13,734 nt of DNA from Pseudomonadota bacterium (GTDB lineage: Bacteria; Pseudomonadota; Alphaproteobacteria; Sphingomonadales; Sphingomonadaceae). Position numbers and translations under genes: made by a program. Of this stretch, positions 1-7,826 are shown piece after piece (the stretch's first letter is position 1; every line of letters begins with the position of its first letter). The notes under the pieces were generated by a model. That model was not told where the DNA came from. It worked only from the letters and a program-made list of their open reading frames with translations, and searched no databases. The stretch is taken from assembly GCA_023416515.1 (NCBI GenBank), contig JAEZHP010000180.1, positions 1 to 13,734 on the forward strand. Direction: 5' to 3'.

Positions 1-61
1 TCCCCGTTCCGGGGAGGATCGATGTTGCCTCTCACCCCTGCCCCTCCTAGAGGCTCGGCGC
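1..61. other. Leader of purB with a short hairpin
   Basis: The first 15 bases form a perfect 6-bp stem (TCCCCG, 3-base loop, CGGGGA). It could be the end of an upstream terminator or repeat, but the window cuts it off. An AGAGG at 49-53, eight bases before the ATG at 62, is the likely purB ribosome binding site. A GGGGAGG followed by ATG at 22 looks like a start signal, but it opens a frame antagonistic to purB with no recognisable protein. No promoter was identified. Confidence 0.4.
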
Positions 62-1375
62 ATGGTCCCCCGCTATTCCCGCCCCGACATGGCGGCCATC
101 TGGTCGCCCGAATCCCGCTTCCGAATCTGGTTCGAGATCGAAGCGCACGCGCTCGACGCGATGGCCGATCTCGGAGTCGTTCCGCGCGACGCGGCGGCGA
201 AGGTGTGGGAGTGGTGGCGGACGGAGCCTGCGATCGACGTCGAGCGGATCGACGCGATCGAGGCGGTGACCAAGCACGACGTGATCGCTTTTTTGACCTG
301 GGTCGCGGAGCAGGTCGGCCCGGAGGCGCGCTTCCTCCACCAGGGCATGACCAGTTCCGACGTGCTCGACACAGCGCTCGCGGTGCAGCTCACCCGGGCT
401 TCGGACATATTGCTCACCGACCTCGACCAGCTCCTGGCGGTGCTCAAGCGGCGCGCGTTCGAGCACAAGCTCACTCCGACCATAGGCCGGAGCCACGGTA
501 TCCACGCCGAGCCGGTTACCTTCGGCCTGAAGCTCGCCGAGGCCTATGCCGAGTTCGCGCGCGCCCGCACCAGGCTCGAGAGCGCGCGTGACGAGATCGC
601 GACCTGCGCCATCTCCGGCGCCGTCGGCACCTTCGCCAACATCGATCCACGCGTCGAAGGGCATGTCGCGGAGATGATGGGCCTCGCCATCGAGCCTGTG
701 TCGACCCAGGTCATCCCGCGTGACCGGCACGCGATGTTCTTCGCCACCCTTGGGGTCATCGCCTCATCGATCGAGCGGCTCGCGACCGAGGTCCGCCATC
801 TGCAGCGCACCGAGGTGCTCGAAGCGGAGGAATATTTCTCGCCGGGCCAGAAGGGCTCGTCGGCGATGCCTCACAAGCGCAACCCGGTGCTGACCGAGAA
901 TCTCACCGGCCTCGCCCGGATGGTGCGCAGCGCGACCATTCCCGCGATGGAGAATGTCGCGCTGTGGCACGAGCGCGACATCAGCCATTCGTCGGTTGAG
1001 CGCTACATCGGCCCCGACGCCACAATCACGCTCGACTTCGCCCTCGCCCGCCTCACCGGCGTCATCGACAAGCTCCTCGTCTATCCCGAGCGCATGCAGC
1101 GCAACATGGACCGGATGGGCGGCCTCATCCACTCGCAGCGAGTCCTCCTCGCGCTCACCCAGTCCGGCGCCAGCCGCGAGGACAGCTACCGTCTCGTCCA
1201 GCGCAACGCGATGAAGGTGTGGGAAAGCGACGGCGCCTTGAGCCTGCTCGACCTGCTCAAGGGCGACGACGAGGTCACCGCCCTCCTCTCGCCCTCAGAG
1301 ATCGAGGACAAGTTCGACCTCGGCTATCACTACAAGCACGTCGACACGATCTTCGACCGGGTGTTCGGCCGCTAA
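62..1375 (+). CDS. purB: Adenylosuccinate lyase PurB
   Basis: Adenylosuccinate lyase acts twice in purine synthesis. It cleaves SAICAR to AICAR plus fumarate, and adenylosuccinate to AMP plus fumarate, as a cytosolic homotetramer. The 437-residue product has the usual length of the compact bacterial form. It carries the fumarase/aspartase superfamily signature SSAMPHKRNP at about 266-275, holding the catalytic serine loop. It also has TSSD at about 97-100 and RSHGIHAEP at about 143-151, with the histidine expected as a catalytic residue. The start MVPRYSRPDM matches the family N-terminus and is preceded by AGAGG. The gene ends tail to tail with the GH43 gene, their stop codons overlapping in CTAA (1372-1375). 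Nothing suggests it is functionally linked to its neighbours. Identification is secure from motifs and full-length family resemblance. Confidence 0.97.
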   Translation: MVPRYSRPDMAAIWSPESRFRIWFEIEAHALDAMADLGVVPRDAAAKVWEWWRTEPAIDVERIDAIEAVTKHDVIAFLTWVAEQVGPEARFLHQGMTSSDVLDTALAVQLTRASDILLTDLDQLLAVLKRRAFEHKLTPTIGRSHGIHAEPVTFGLKLAEAYAEFARARTRLESARDEIATCAISGAVGTFANIDPRVEGHVAEMMGLAIEPVSTQVIPRDRHAMFFATLGVIASSIERLATEVRHLQRTEVLEAEEYFSPGQKGSSAMPHKRNPVLTENLTGLARMVRSATIPAMENVALWHERDISHSSVERYIGPDATITLDFALARLTGVIDKLLVYPERMQRNMDRMGGLIHSQRVLLALTQSGASREDSYRLVQRNAMKVWESDGALSLLDLLKGDDEVTALLSPSEIEDKFDLGYHYKHVDTIFDRVFGR

Positions 1376-2442
1376 CGGAGCGCCGGGCCGGGCTGCGACC
1401 CGGTCGACGGACCGTTGCCCTCAACGCGCGGCCAGCCGTCGCGCCAAACGAGGCGATCAAGGAGCATCACTCGGCGGGTGTTGATGTCGTCGGTCGGGCG
1501 CGTGCGCGGGCGGCGGGAGTCGACAGCGTGGTAAAGGACCCAGTGGTCGCCGCGCGCGTCCTCGAACACCGAATTGTGGCCGGGCGCCACCCAGTTGCCG
1601 CGGCGCTCAAGGATCACGCTGTTGGGCGCGCCCGTCGCCTGGGCGAGGGTCTCGAACGGGCCGGTGGCGCTTCGAGAGCGGGCGACCATCATCGCATAAT
1701 GGGCGTTGGGCCCGCAGCAATTGTCGCCCGAGTAGAAGAGATAATAGAAGCCGTCCCTGCGAACGACCCAGGCGCCCTCGACGAGCCGCTGGTAGTTGAG
1801 CGGGTCCTCGTTGCGGATCACTGAGACGAGGTCGATGGGGCGGCTGCCAGGGGCGAAGCTGACGCGGTCGGCGCCAAGTTCCTGAACCTTGATCGGGCCG
1901 AAGCCCGAGCCCCAGTAGAGCAACCGCTTGCCGGTCGCGGGATCGTCATAGGCCATGGGGTCGATGTTGACGAAGCCCTCGCCGCACTGGAGCGGGCGGC
2001 CGATGTCGGTGAACGGCCCCTCCGGCCGGTCGGACGTGGCGACGGCGAGGCACAGGCCGCGGCTCTCATCGGTCAATGCCGCGTCGGGCTTGGCGGAGTA
2101 ATAGAGGAAATAGCGGCCGTCGGCGTGGTGGACGTGCGGGGCCCAGAAGTCCTGGGTCCGGCTGGCCCATGACGGCTTCACCGGAAGCGCGTCGCCCCGA
2201 TGCTCCCAGGTCACGAGGTCGCGCGAGCGGGCCATCTGAATGTTGACGGTGCGGCCGTCGTGCGGGCCCTGCGTGGCGTACACGTAGTAGAAGCCGTCCG
2301 GGGCGCGCAGCACCGCGGGATCCGGGAAGTCGGTGTCGAGGACCGGGTTCTGGTAGGTCCCCGCGGACGGGGCGTGGACGGCTGGCGTGGCGCAGCCGGC
2401 GAGAGCGAGGGCAGCGGCGAGGAACAGGGTCAGCGGGCGCAT
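1372..2442 (-). CDS. Glycoside hydrolase family 43 lipoprotein
   Basis: Probable exported family 43 glycosidase with a five-bladed beta-propeller fold, typically acting on arabinan, xylan or related side chains; the substrate cannot be read from sequence. From the ATG at 2442 it is 356 residues. A hydrophobic signal peptide ends in the lipobox LAGC (Cys about 17), so it is likely a lipoprotein. The three acidic residues expected in GH43 are placed well: Asp in FPDPAVL (about 41, base), Asp in NIDPMAYDD (about 161, pKa modulator) and Glu in VEGAW (about 222, acid). An HNS near 289 fits the histidine often found at the propeller centre. A TTG two codons upstream is an alternative start. The gene lies 63 bases downstream of dnaJ on the same strand with only a weak hairpin (2497-2512, over the dnaJ stop) between them, so read-through from the heat-shock operon is possible. 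No other carbohydrate genes are nearby. Confidence 0.88.
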   Translation of the reverse strand: MRPLTLFLAAALALAGCATPAVHAPSAGTYQNPVLDTDFPDPAVLRAPDGFYYVYATQGPHDGRTVNIQMARSRDLVTWEHRGDALPVKPSWASRTQDFWAPHVHHADGRYFLYYSAKPDAALTDESRGLCLAVATSDRPEGPFTDIGRPLQCGEGFVNIDPMAYDDPATGKRLLYWGSGFGPIKVQELGADRVSFAPGSRPIDLVSVIRNEDPLNYQRLVEGAWVVRRDGFYYLFYSGDNCCGPNAHYAMMVARSRSATGPFETLAQATGAPNSVILERRGNWVAPGHNSVFEDARGDHWVLYHAVDSRRPRTRPTDDINTRRVMLLDRLVWRDGWPRVEGNGPSTGSQPGPALR

Positions 2443-2505
2443 GAGCAAGGCATAGCTCGCCCGCTGACGAAGGCAATTGTCTGACTTATTAGCGCCCGGC
2501 TGCCG

Positions 2506-3621
2506 TCAGCCGAGCATCGTCTTGATCTTCTGGAAGAAGCCCTGAGTCTCGGGGCATTCGTCGCCCGTCTCGGTGCAGCGGAACTCCTCGAGAAGCTCCT
2601 TCTGACGCGCCGAGAGCTTGGTCGGGGTCTCGACATGGACCTCGATGACCATGTCGCCATTGCCGCGGCTGTTGAGCACCGGCATTCCGGCGCCGCGGAT
2701 CCGCACCTGCTTGCCGGACTGCATCCCGGCCGGAATCTTCACGTCGTGCGGCTTCTTGTCGAGGCCGGGGACCTGGATCGAGCCGCCCAATGCGGCAGTG
2801 GTGAAGCTGACCGGGCAGCGGGCGAACAGGGTCGAGCCGTCGCGCTGGAAGACCGGGTGCCGTGACAGGTGCAGAAAGATGTACAGGTCGCCCGGAGGAC
2901 CGCCGCGGACTCCAGCCTCGCCTTCGCCGGCGAGGCGGATTCGCGTGCCCTCGTCGACTCCGGCGGGGATGTTGACCTCGAGCGACTTGCGCTTCTGGAC
3001 TCGGCCGTCGCCGTGGCAGGCGGTGCACGGATCTGCAATCACCTCGCCGACTCCGTGGCAGCTCGGGCAGGTCTGCTCGAGCACGAAGAAGCCCTGGCGC
3101 GCGCGGACCTGGCCGCGGCCACCGCAGAGGTTGCACTGGCGCGCCGAGGTGCCAGGCTTGGCGCCGGAGCCGTCGCACGGCTCGCACTTGGCGGTGCTGT
3201 CGATGGTGACGTCGACCGACTTGCCGGTGAACGCGTCCTCGAGACGGATTTCGAGGTCGTAGCGAAGGTCCGAGCCGCGCCGGGCGTTGGTTCGGCGGTC
3301 GCCGCCCCGGCCGGCGTTCATGAACTCGCCGAAGACGGTCTCGAAAATGTCGTTGAACTGGCCGAAGTCCTGGGCGCCGTGGCCGTTGCCGCCATTCTGG
3401 AAGGCGGCCTTGCCGAAGCGGTCGTAGGCGGCGCGCTTCTGCGGGTCCTTCAGGCAGTCATAGGCCTCGCTGATCGCCTTGAACTTCTCCTCCGAGACCT
3501 TGCAATTGGGGTTGCGGTCCGGGTGACACTCCATCGCCAGCCGGCGATAGGCCGATTTGATGGTCTTGTCGTCGGCGCCGCGCTCGACCTCAAGCAGCTC
3601 GTAATAATCAGCCTCAAGCAT
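2506..3621 (-). CDS. dnaJ: Chaperone DnaJ (type I Hsp40)
   Basis: Co-chaperone that delivers unfolded clients to DnaK and stimulates its ATPase. The 371 residues show the full type I layout. The J domain covers about 5-70 with the HPD triad at 33-35. A short Gly/Phe linker follows (about 70-105, with DFGQFNDIFETVFGEF). Then a zinc-binding region at about 146-207 has all four CxxCxGxG repeats (CEPCDGSG, CNLCGGRG, CPSCHGVG, CTACHGDG). C-terminal client-binding beta domains complete it. It is the second gene after dnaK, 105 bases apart, and the gap contains an inverted repeat. Only a G-rich stretch precedes the ATG, so translation initiation may be weaker than for dnaK. Transcription is presumably from the dnaK promoter. 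Identification is certain. Confidence 0.98.
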   Translation of the reverse strand: MLEADYYELLEVERGADDKTIKSAYRRLAMECHPDRNPNCKVSEEKFKAISEAYDCLKDPQKRAAYDRFGKAAFQNGGNGHGAQDFGQFNDIFETVFGEFMNAGRGGDRRTNARRGSDLRYDLEIRLEDAFTGKSVDVTIDSTAKCEPCDGSGAKPGTSARQCNLCGGRGQVRARQGFFVLEQTCPSCHGVGEVIADPCTACHGDGRVQKRKSLEVNIPAGVDEGTRIRLAGEGEAGVRGGPPGDLYIFLHLSRHPVFQRDGSTLFARCPVSFTTAALGGSIQVPGLDKKPHDVKIPAGMQSGKQVRIRGAGMPVLNSRGNGDMVIEVHVETPTKLSARQKELLEEFRCTETGDECPETQGFFQKIKTMLG

Positions 3622-3637
3622 GACAGCCCCCGCAGGC

Positions 3638-3709
3638 CGTCATCCCGGCGGAGGCTAAGGTCACACTAAGGTCACACCAAGTGGAACCCCAGCCTAAGCC
3701 GGAATGACG
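3638..3709. repeat. Degenerate inverted repeat between dnaK and dnaJ
   Basis: Two arms, CGTCATCCCGGCGGAGGCT at 3638-3656 and AGCCTAAGCCGGAATGACG at 3691-3709, are inverted copies matching at 16 of 19 positions. The spacer holds a perfect tandem duplication of the 11-mer TAAGGTCACAC (3656-3666 and 3667-3677). It resembles the better preserved copies at 6856-6939. Lying between dnaK and dnaJ on the transcript, it could act as an attenuator or as a processing or stabilising structure that makes DnaK more abundant than DnaJ. That role is inference. Confidence 0.7.
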
Positions 3710-3726
3710 AAACGCCTGCACCTCAA

Positions 3727-5646
<1,920 letters not shown>

Positions 5647-5686
5647 ATCTCTTAGCCTCTTTGCCCCTCTAGAATTACTTCAGCGT

Positions 5687-5711
5687 CTCCCGCCCGTTAG
5701 CGGCGCGGGAG
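5687..5711 (-). promoter_or_regulatory. Stem-loop in the dnaK 5' leader
   Basis: CTCCCGC (5687-5693) and GCGGGAG (5705-5711) pair perfectly. Inside them CCG and CGG pair around a TTAG/CTAA tetraloop with one bulged base, giving about 10 base pairs. If transcription starts about 7 bases past the -10 box (near 5719-5720), the hairpin begins within about 10 nucleotides of the mRNA 5' end and about 40 nucleotides before the start codon. It does not cover the AGAGG ribosome binding site. A 5'-stabilising stem is a plausible role; a thermosensor is less likely. Confidence 0.55.
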
Positions 5712-5726
5712 CTTGTTACCGGGTCG

Positions 5727-5754
5727 ATATAGGTGCCGTTCCGGTTGCGACAAG
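5727..5754 (-). promoter_or_regulatory. RpoH (sigma-32)-type promoter of dnaK
   Basis: Read on the minus strand, CTTGTCG (5754-5748) is followed after 14 bases by CCTATAT (5733-5727). This agrees with the alphaproteobacterial heat-shock pattern of CTTG-type -35 and C-rich, TAT-containing -10 boxes. The position, 81 bases upstream of the dnaK ATG, is right for a heat-shock promoter. No CIRCE palindrome lies in the leader, which fits the known alphaproteobacterial arrangement where dnaK is sigma-32 driven and CIRCE/HrcA acts on groESL. Confidence 0.7.
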
Positions 5755-5757
5755 AAG

Positions 5758-5779
5758 TCCCCGGCCATAGGGGATGGCC
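5758..5779 (+). promoter_or_regulatory. Two mutually exclusive hairpins over a ribosome binding site
   Basis: Immediately before the ATG at 5781, TCCCC (5758-5762) can pair with GGGGA (5770-5774), hiding the likely ribosome binding site AGGGGA. GGCCAT (5763-5768) can instead pair with ATGGCC (5774-5779), putting AGGGG in the loop. The two helices share bases and cannot coexist. Both stems are perfect but only 5 and 6 bp. A translational switch is a hypothesis. Confidence 0.4.
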
Positions 5780-5780
5780 C

Positions 5781-6227
5781 ATGTTCGGACGTTTGTTCGC
5801 GGCCGCGCCGCTGCTCATCCTCGCCGCCTGCCAGGGCGGCCCCCAACAGCCGGCCGTGACGGTCACCGACGCGGTCGTGACGGTGCCGGCCGTGCCCGGG
5901 GGACCGGGCGGGGGATATTTCAGGTTGAACGGCGCCGACGGCGGCGGCACTCTGCTGACCGTGTCCAGCCCGAGGGTCGAGCGGATCGAACTCCACGAGA
6001 CCCGCGAGGAAGGCGGCATGAGCCGGATGGCGGCGATCGGGCCAGTCGCGGTCGGCAATGGCGAGGTCCGCTTCGAGCCCGGCGGCAAGCATGCGATGCT
6101 GTTCGGGGTCGATCCGGCGCTCAAGATCGGCGACCGGCTGAGCCTTACCTTCACCTTCGAGGGCGCTCCGGCCGTCACGGTAGACGCCGAGCTGCGCGGT
6201 CCCGGCCAGGCGCATGGCGCTCACTAA
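5781..6227 (+). CDS. PCu(A)C-type copper chaperone lipoprotein
   Basis: Probable periplasmic copper chaperone of the PCu(A)C (DUF461) family, whose members bind Cu(I) and help load the CuA centre of cytochrome oxidase or otherwise traffic copper. The 148-residue product starts with a hydrophobic stretch ending in the lipobox LAAC (Cys 17). A beta-rich domain follows with the expected ligand pattern: His72, Met83 (ten residues later), then His104-x-Met106, close to the family's HX10MX21HXM with one residue fewer in the long spacer. The tail ends in HGAH. I chose the ATG at 5781 because it begins the signal peptide and has AGGGGA seven bases upstream; a GTG at 5733 would add a non-signal extension and lies inside the dnaK promoter. 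It is divergent from dnaK. No cytochrome oxidase or Sco gene is in view. The domain is degenerate enough that copper binding remains likely rather than shown. Confidence 0.75.
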   Translation: MFGRLFAAAPLLILAACQGGPQQPAVTVTDAVVTVPAVPGGPGGGYFRLNGADGGGTLLTVSSPRVERIELHETREEGGMSRMAAIGPVAVGNGEVRFEPGGKHAMLFGVDPALKIGDRLSLTFTFEGAPAVTVDAELRGPGQAHGAH

Positions 6228-6231
6228 TATC

Positions 6232-6384
6232 CCCTCTCCCCTTGCGGGAGAGGGAGGGGCCCGCCCGCGCAGCGGGTGGGAGGGCGAGGGCAAGCCCCTC
6301 CCCTTCCAATCATCTGCCTTTCCGACGCTCGCGTGCCCTCACCCGTCTCGCCTTCGGCGAGCCACCCTATCTGCACGGAGAGGG
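6232..6384. repeat. Pair of inverted GC-rich intergenic repeats
   Basis: The left copy (6232-6293) begins with a perfect 9-bp hairpin, CCCTCTCCC with GGGAGAGGG (6232-6240 and 6246-6254), and ends in GGGTGGGAGGGCGAGGGCAA. The right copy (6334-6384) read on the opposite strand begins CCCTCTCC and ends GGGTGAGGGCAC, and contains its own hairpin (CTCGCC/GGCGAG, 6347-6361). They look like two members of one dispersed repeat in opposite orientation, 40 bases apart. The left one can terminate the PCu(A)C gene. The right one supplies the probable ribosome binding site of the next gene. This region (6228-6389) holds no other gene that I can support. Confidence 0.75.
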
Positions 6385-6389
6385 ATTCG

Positions 6390-6854
6390 TTGAATCGGCG
6401 CCATCTCACCTCCGGCGAGCGGGACATGGCTCGGGTCGTGTTCGGCGACGCGATCGACTATGAGCCGGTCACGGTGAACCGGCGAAAATGGTTCGTCCTT
6501 CAGGCGCCCAAATATGTGATGTCGCCCGATGGCCATATCTGGGTCCATCCGGGGGCTCCGGAGAAATGGGCAGAGGATTATGCGACCGCTCGGCCCGGGC
6601 TGCAGGAGCTGTTCATCCACGAGATGACCCATGTCTGGCAGGCCCAGACCAAAGGGCGCTGGTACCTGCCGCTGATGCGCCACCCGTTCTGCCGCTACGA
6701 TTACCAGTTCGTGCCCGGAAAGCCGTTCGGCTGGTACGGGCTGGAGCAGCAGGCCGAGATCGTCCGTCACGTGTGGATGTGGCGCATGGGCCGCAAGCCA
6801 TTGGGGGCGCCGGCGCTGGAGGAACTGGAACCCCTCCTCCCATTCGGCCCCTGA
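6390..6854 (+). CDS. HExxH 'vgr-related' protein, possible zinc peptidase
   Basis: Function unknown. Homologues I recall in sphingomonads are labelled 'vgr related protein' and begin LTxGERxxARxVFGDAIDY, as here. The 154 residues contain HEMTHVWQ at 77-84, an HExxH zinc-site motif, and LEQQAE at 118-123, where a glutamate could be the third ligand, as in gluzincin metallopeptidases. It also resembles the HExxH region of DUF4157 proteins. It has no signal peptide or membrane segment. I favour the TTG at 6390: GGAGAGGG ends five bases upstream and the LTSGER segment is retained. An ATG at 6426 (MARVVFGD) would remove conserved residues, and an upstream reading from 6276 would run through a repeat. 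The cytochrome b gene follows after 108 bases containing another inverted repeat, so the two may not share a transcript. Confidence 0.7.
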   Translation: MNRRHLTSGERDMARVVFGDAIDYEPVTVNRRKWFVLQAPKYVMSPDGHIWVHPGAPEKWAEDYATARPGLQELFIHEMTHVWQAQTKGRWYLPLMRHPFCRYDYQFVPGKPFGWYGLEQQAEIVRHVWMWRMGRKPLGAPALEELEPLLPFGP

Positions 6855-6855
6855 C

Positions 6856-6939
6856 TGTCATTCCCGCGAAAGCGGGAATCCAGCTTTTCTTCATCCGCGA
6901 CCTGAAGGCAGCCGGATCCCCGCTTTCGCGGGGATGACA
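6856..6939. repeat. MITE-like inverted repeat pair
   Basis: Two 26-base arms, 6856-6881 and 6914-6939, are inverted copies matching at 24 positions and separated by 32 bases. Each arm is itself a perfect 8-bp hairpin: ATTCCCGC-GAAA-GCGGGAAT (6860-6879) and ATCCCCGC-TTTC-GCGGGGAT (6916-6935). The motif is widespread between genes of many proteobacteria. It starts one base after the stop of the HExxH gene and probably works as its terminator. It encodes nothing. Confidence 0.85.
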
Positions 6940-6962
6940 AAGAGGGGTAAGGTCGCGGGTGG

Positions 6963-7826
6963 ATGGATGAGCCCGCCGCCACGCCGCGCCTGGTCAAGCG
7001 CCACCGGCTTTCGACGCGCCTCTGGCATTGGGTGAACGCGCTCGCGGTCTTCATCATGCTGATGAGTGGGCTGATGATCTTCAACGCCCATCCACGTCTC
7101 TATTGGGGTCGATATGGCGCCAATGCCGATCCGGCCTGGCTGCAGATCGGCAGCGACGGGCAAGGCGGCTTCCTGAAGCTCGGCAGCGCGCGGATCGGCA
7201 CGACCGGCGTGCTAGGGCGGTGGACCGATGGCGACGGGCAGATCCAGAACCGCGCCTTCCCCGCCTGGGCGACGATCCCATCGACCTACAATCTCGCGGC
7301 GGCGCGGCGCTGGCACCTGTTCTTCGCCTGGATTCTGGGCATCGGCCTGCTCGCCTTCCTGATCCGCGCCTTGTGGAACCGGCATGCTCAGCGCGACCTT
7401 CGCCCGCGGCTCAGCGAGCTCGCGCCGCGCCATTTATGGCGCGAGATCAAGGACCATGCGCGGCTTCGCTTCGGCACCGGCGAAGCTGCCCTTCGCTACA
7501 ACAGTCTCCAGAAGATCAGCTATTTCGGCGTGATCTTCGTCCTGCTCCCGCTCGCCATCCTGACCGGGCTCACCCTGTCGCCGGGGGTGAACGCGGCCTG
7601 GCCGTGGCTTCTCGACCTGTTCGGGGGACGTCAGTCGGCGAGGTCGATCCATTTCATCGCGGCGACGCTGCTTGCGCTGTTCATCCTCGTGCACCTCGTC
7701 ATGGTGGTGCTGTCGGGGCCGCTCAACCAGCTGCGGGGGATGGTCACCGGCTGGTACCGAGTCCCCCAGCCCAAACCCTCGCTCCGCCACCCATGGCAGG
7801 TCGGCGAGGAGGAGATGGGCGCATGA
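6963..7826 (+). CDS. Membrane cytochrome b (COG4117-like)
   Basis: Four-helix di-heme cytochrome b of the type that passes electrons between the quinone pool and a partner oxidoreductase. In 287 residues there are membrane segments near 22-41, 117-137, 185-205 and 228-250. Histidines at 22, 118, 230 and 244 sit in or at the ends of helices, as expected for heme ligands. A loop of about 75 residues between helices 1 and 2, rich in Gly, Trp and Asp, is probably periplasmic. The ATG of the molybdoenzyme gene overlaps this stop (ATGA, 7823-7826), so the two are translationally coupled and almost certainly partners. The start is preceded only by G-rich sequence, with no strong ribosome binding site. 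The family is firm; the physiological substrate is unknown. Confidence 0.88.
   Translation: MDEPAATPRLVKRHRLSTRLWHWVNALAVFIMLMSGLMIFNAHPRLYWGRYGANADPAWLQIGSDGQGGFLKLGSARIGTTGVLGRWTDGDGQIQNRAFPAWATIPSTYNLAAARRWHLFFAWILGIGLLAFLIRALWNRHAQRDLRPRLSELAPRHLWREIKDHARLRFGTGEAALRYNSLQKISYFGVIFVLLPLAILTGLTLSPGVNAAWPWLLDLFGGRQSARSIHFIAATLLALFILVHLVMVVLSGPLNQLRGMVTGWYRVPQPKPSLRHPWQVGEEEMGA

Noticed and set aside
22..591. 189-codon frame with a good-looking ribosome binding site and ATG at 22
   Set aside because: It runs out of frame through purB and gives an Arg-rich shadow protein without any domain.
5721..5745. Possible general-stress (EcfG-type) promoter GGAAC before dnaK
   Set aside because: On the minus strand GGAAC is followed after 18 bases by GTAA rather than a CGTT-like -10 box; the RpoH-type match in the same place is better.
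5733..5780. Upstream GTG start for the PCu(A)C protein
   Set aside because: It would place 16 polar residues before the signal peptide and overlap the dnaK promoter; the ATG at 5781 has a proper ribosome binding site.
6276..6389. Extended N-terminus of the HExxH protein
   Set aside because: It reads through the inverted repeat copies and has no family resemblance before the LTSGER segment.
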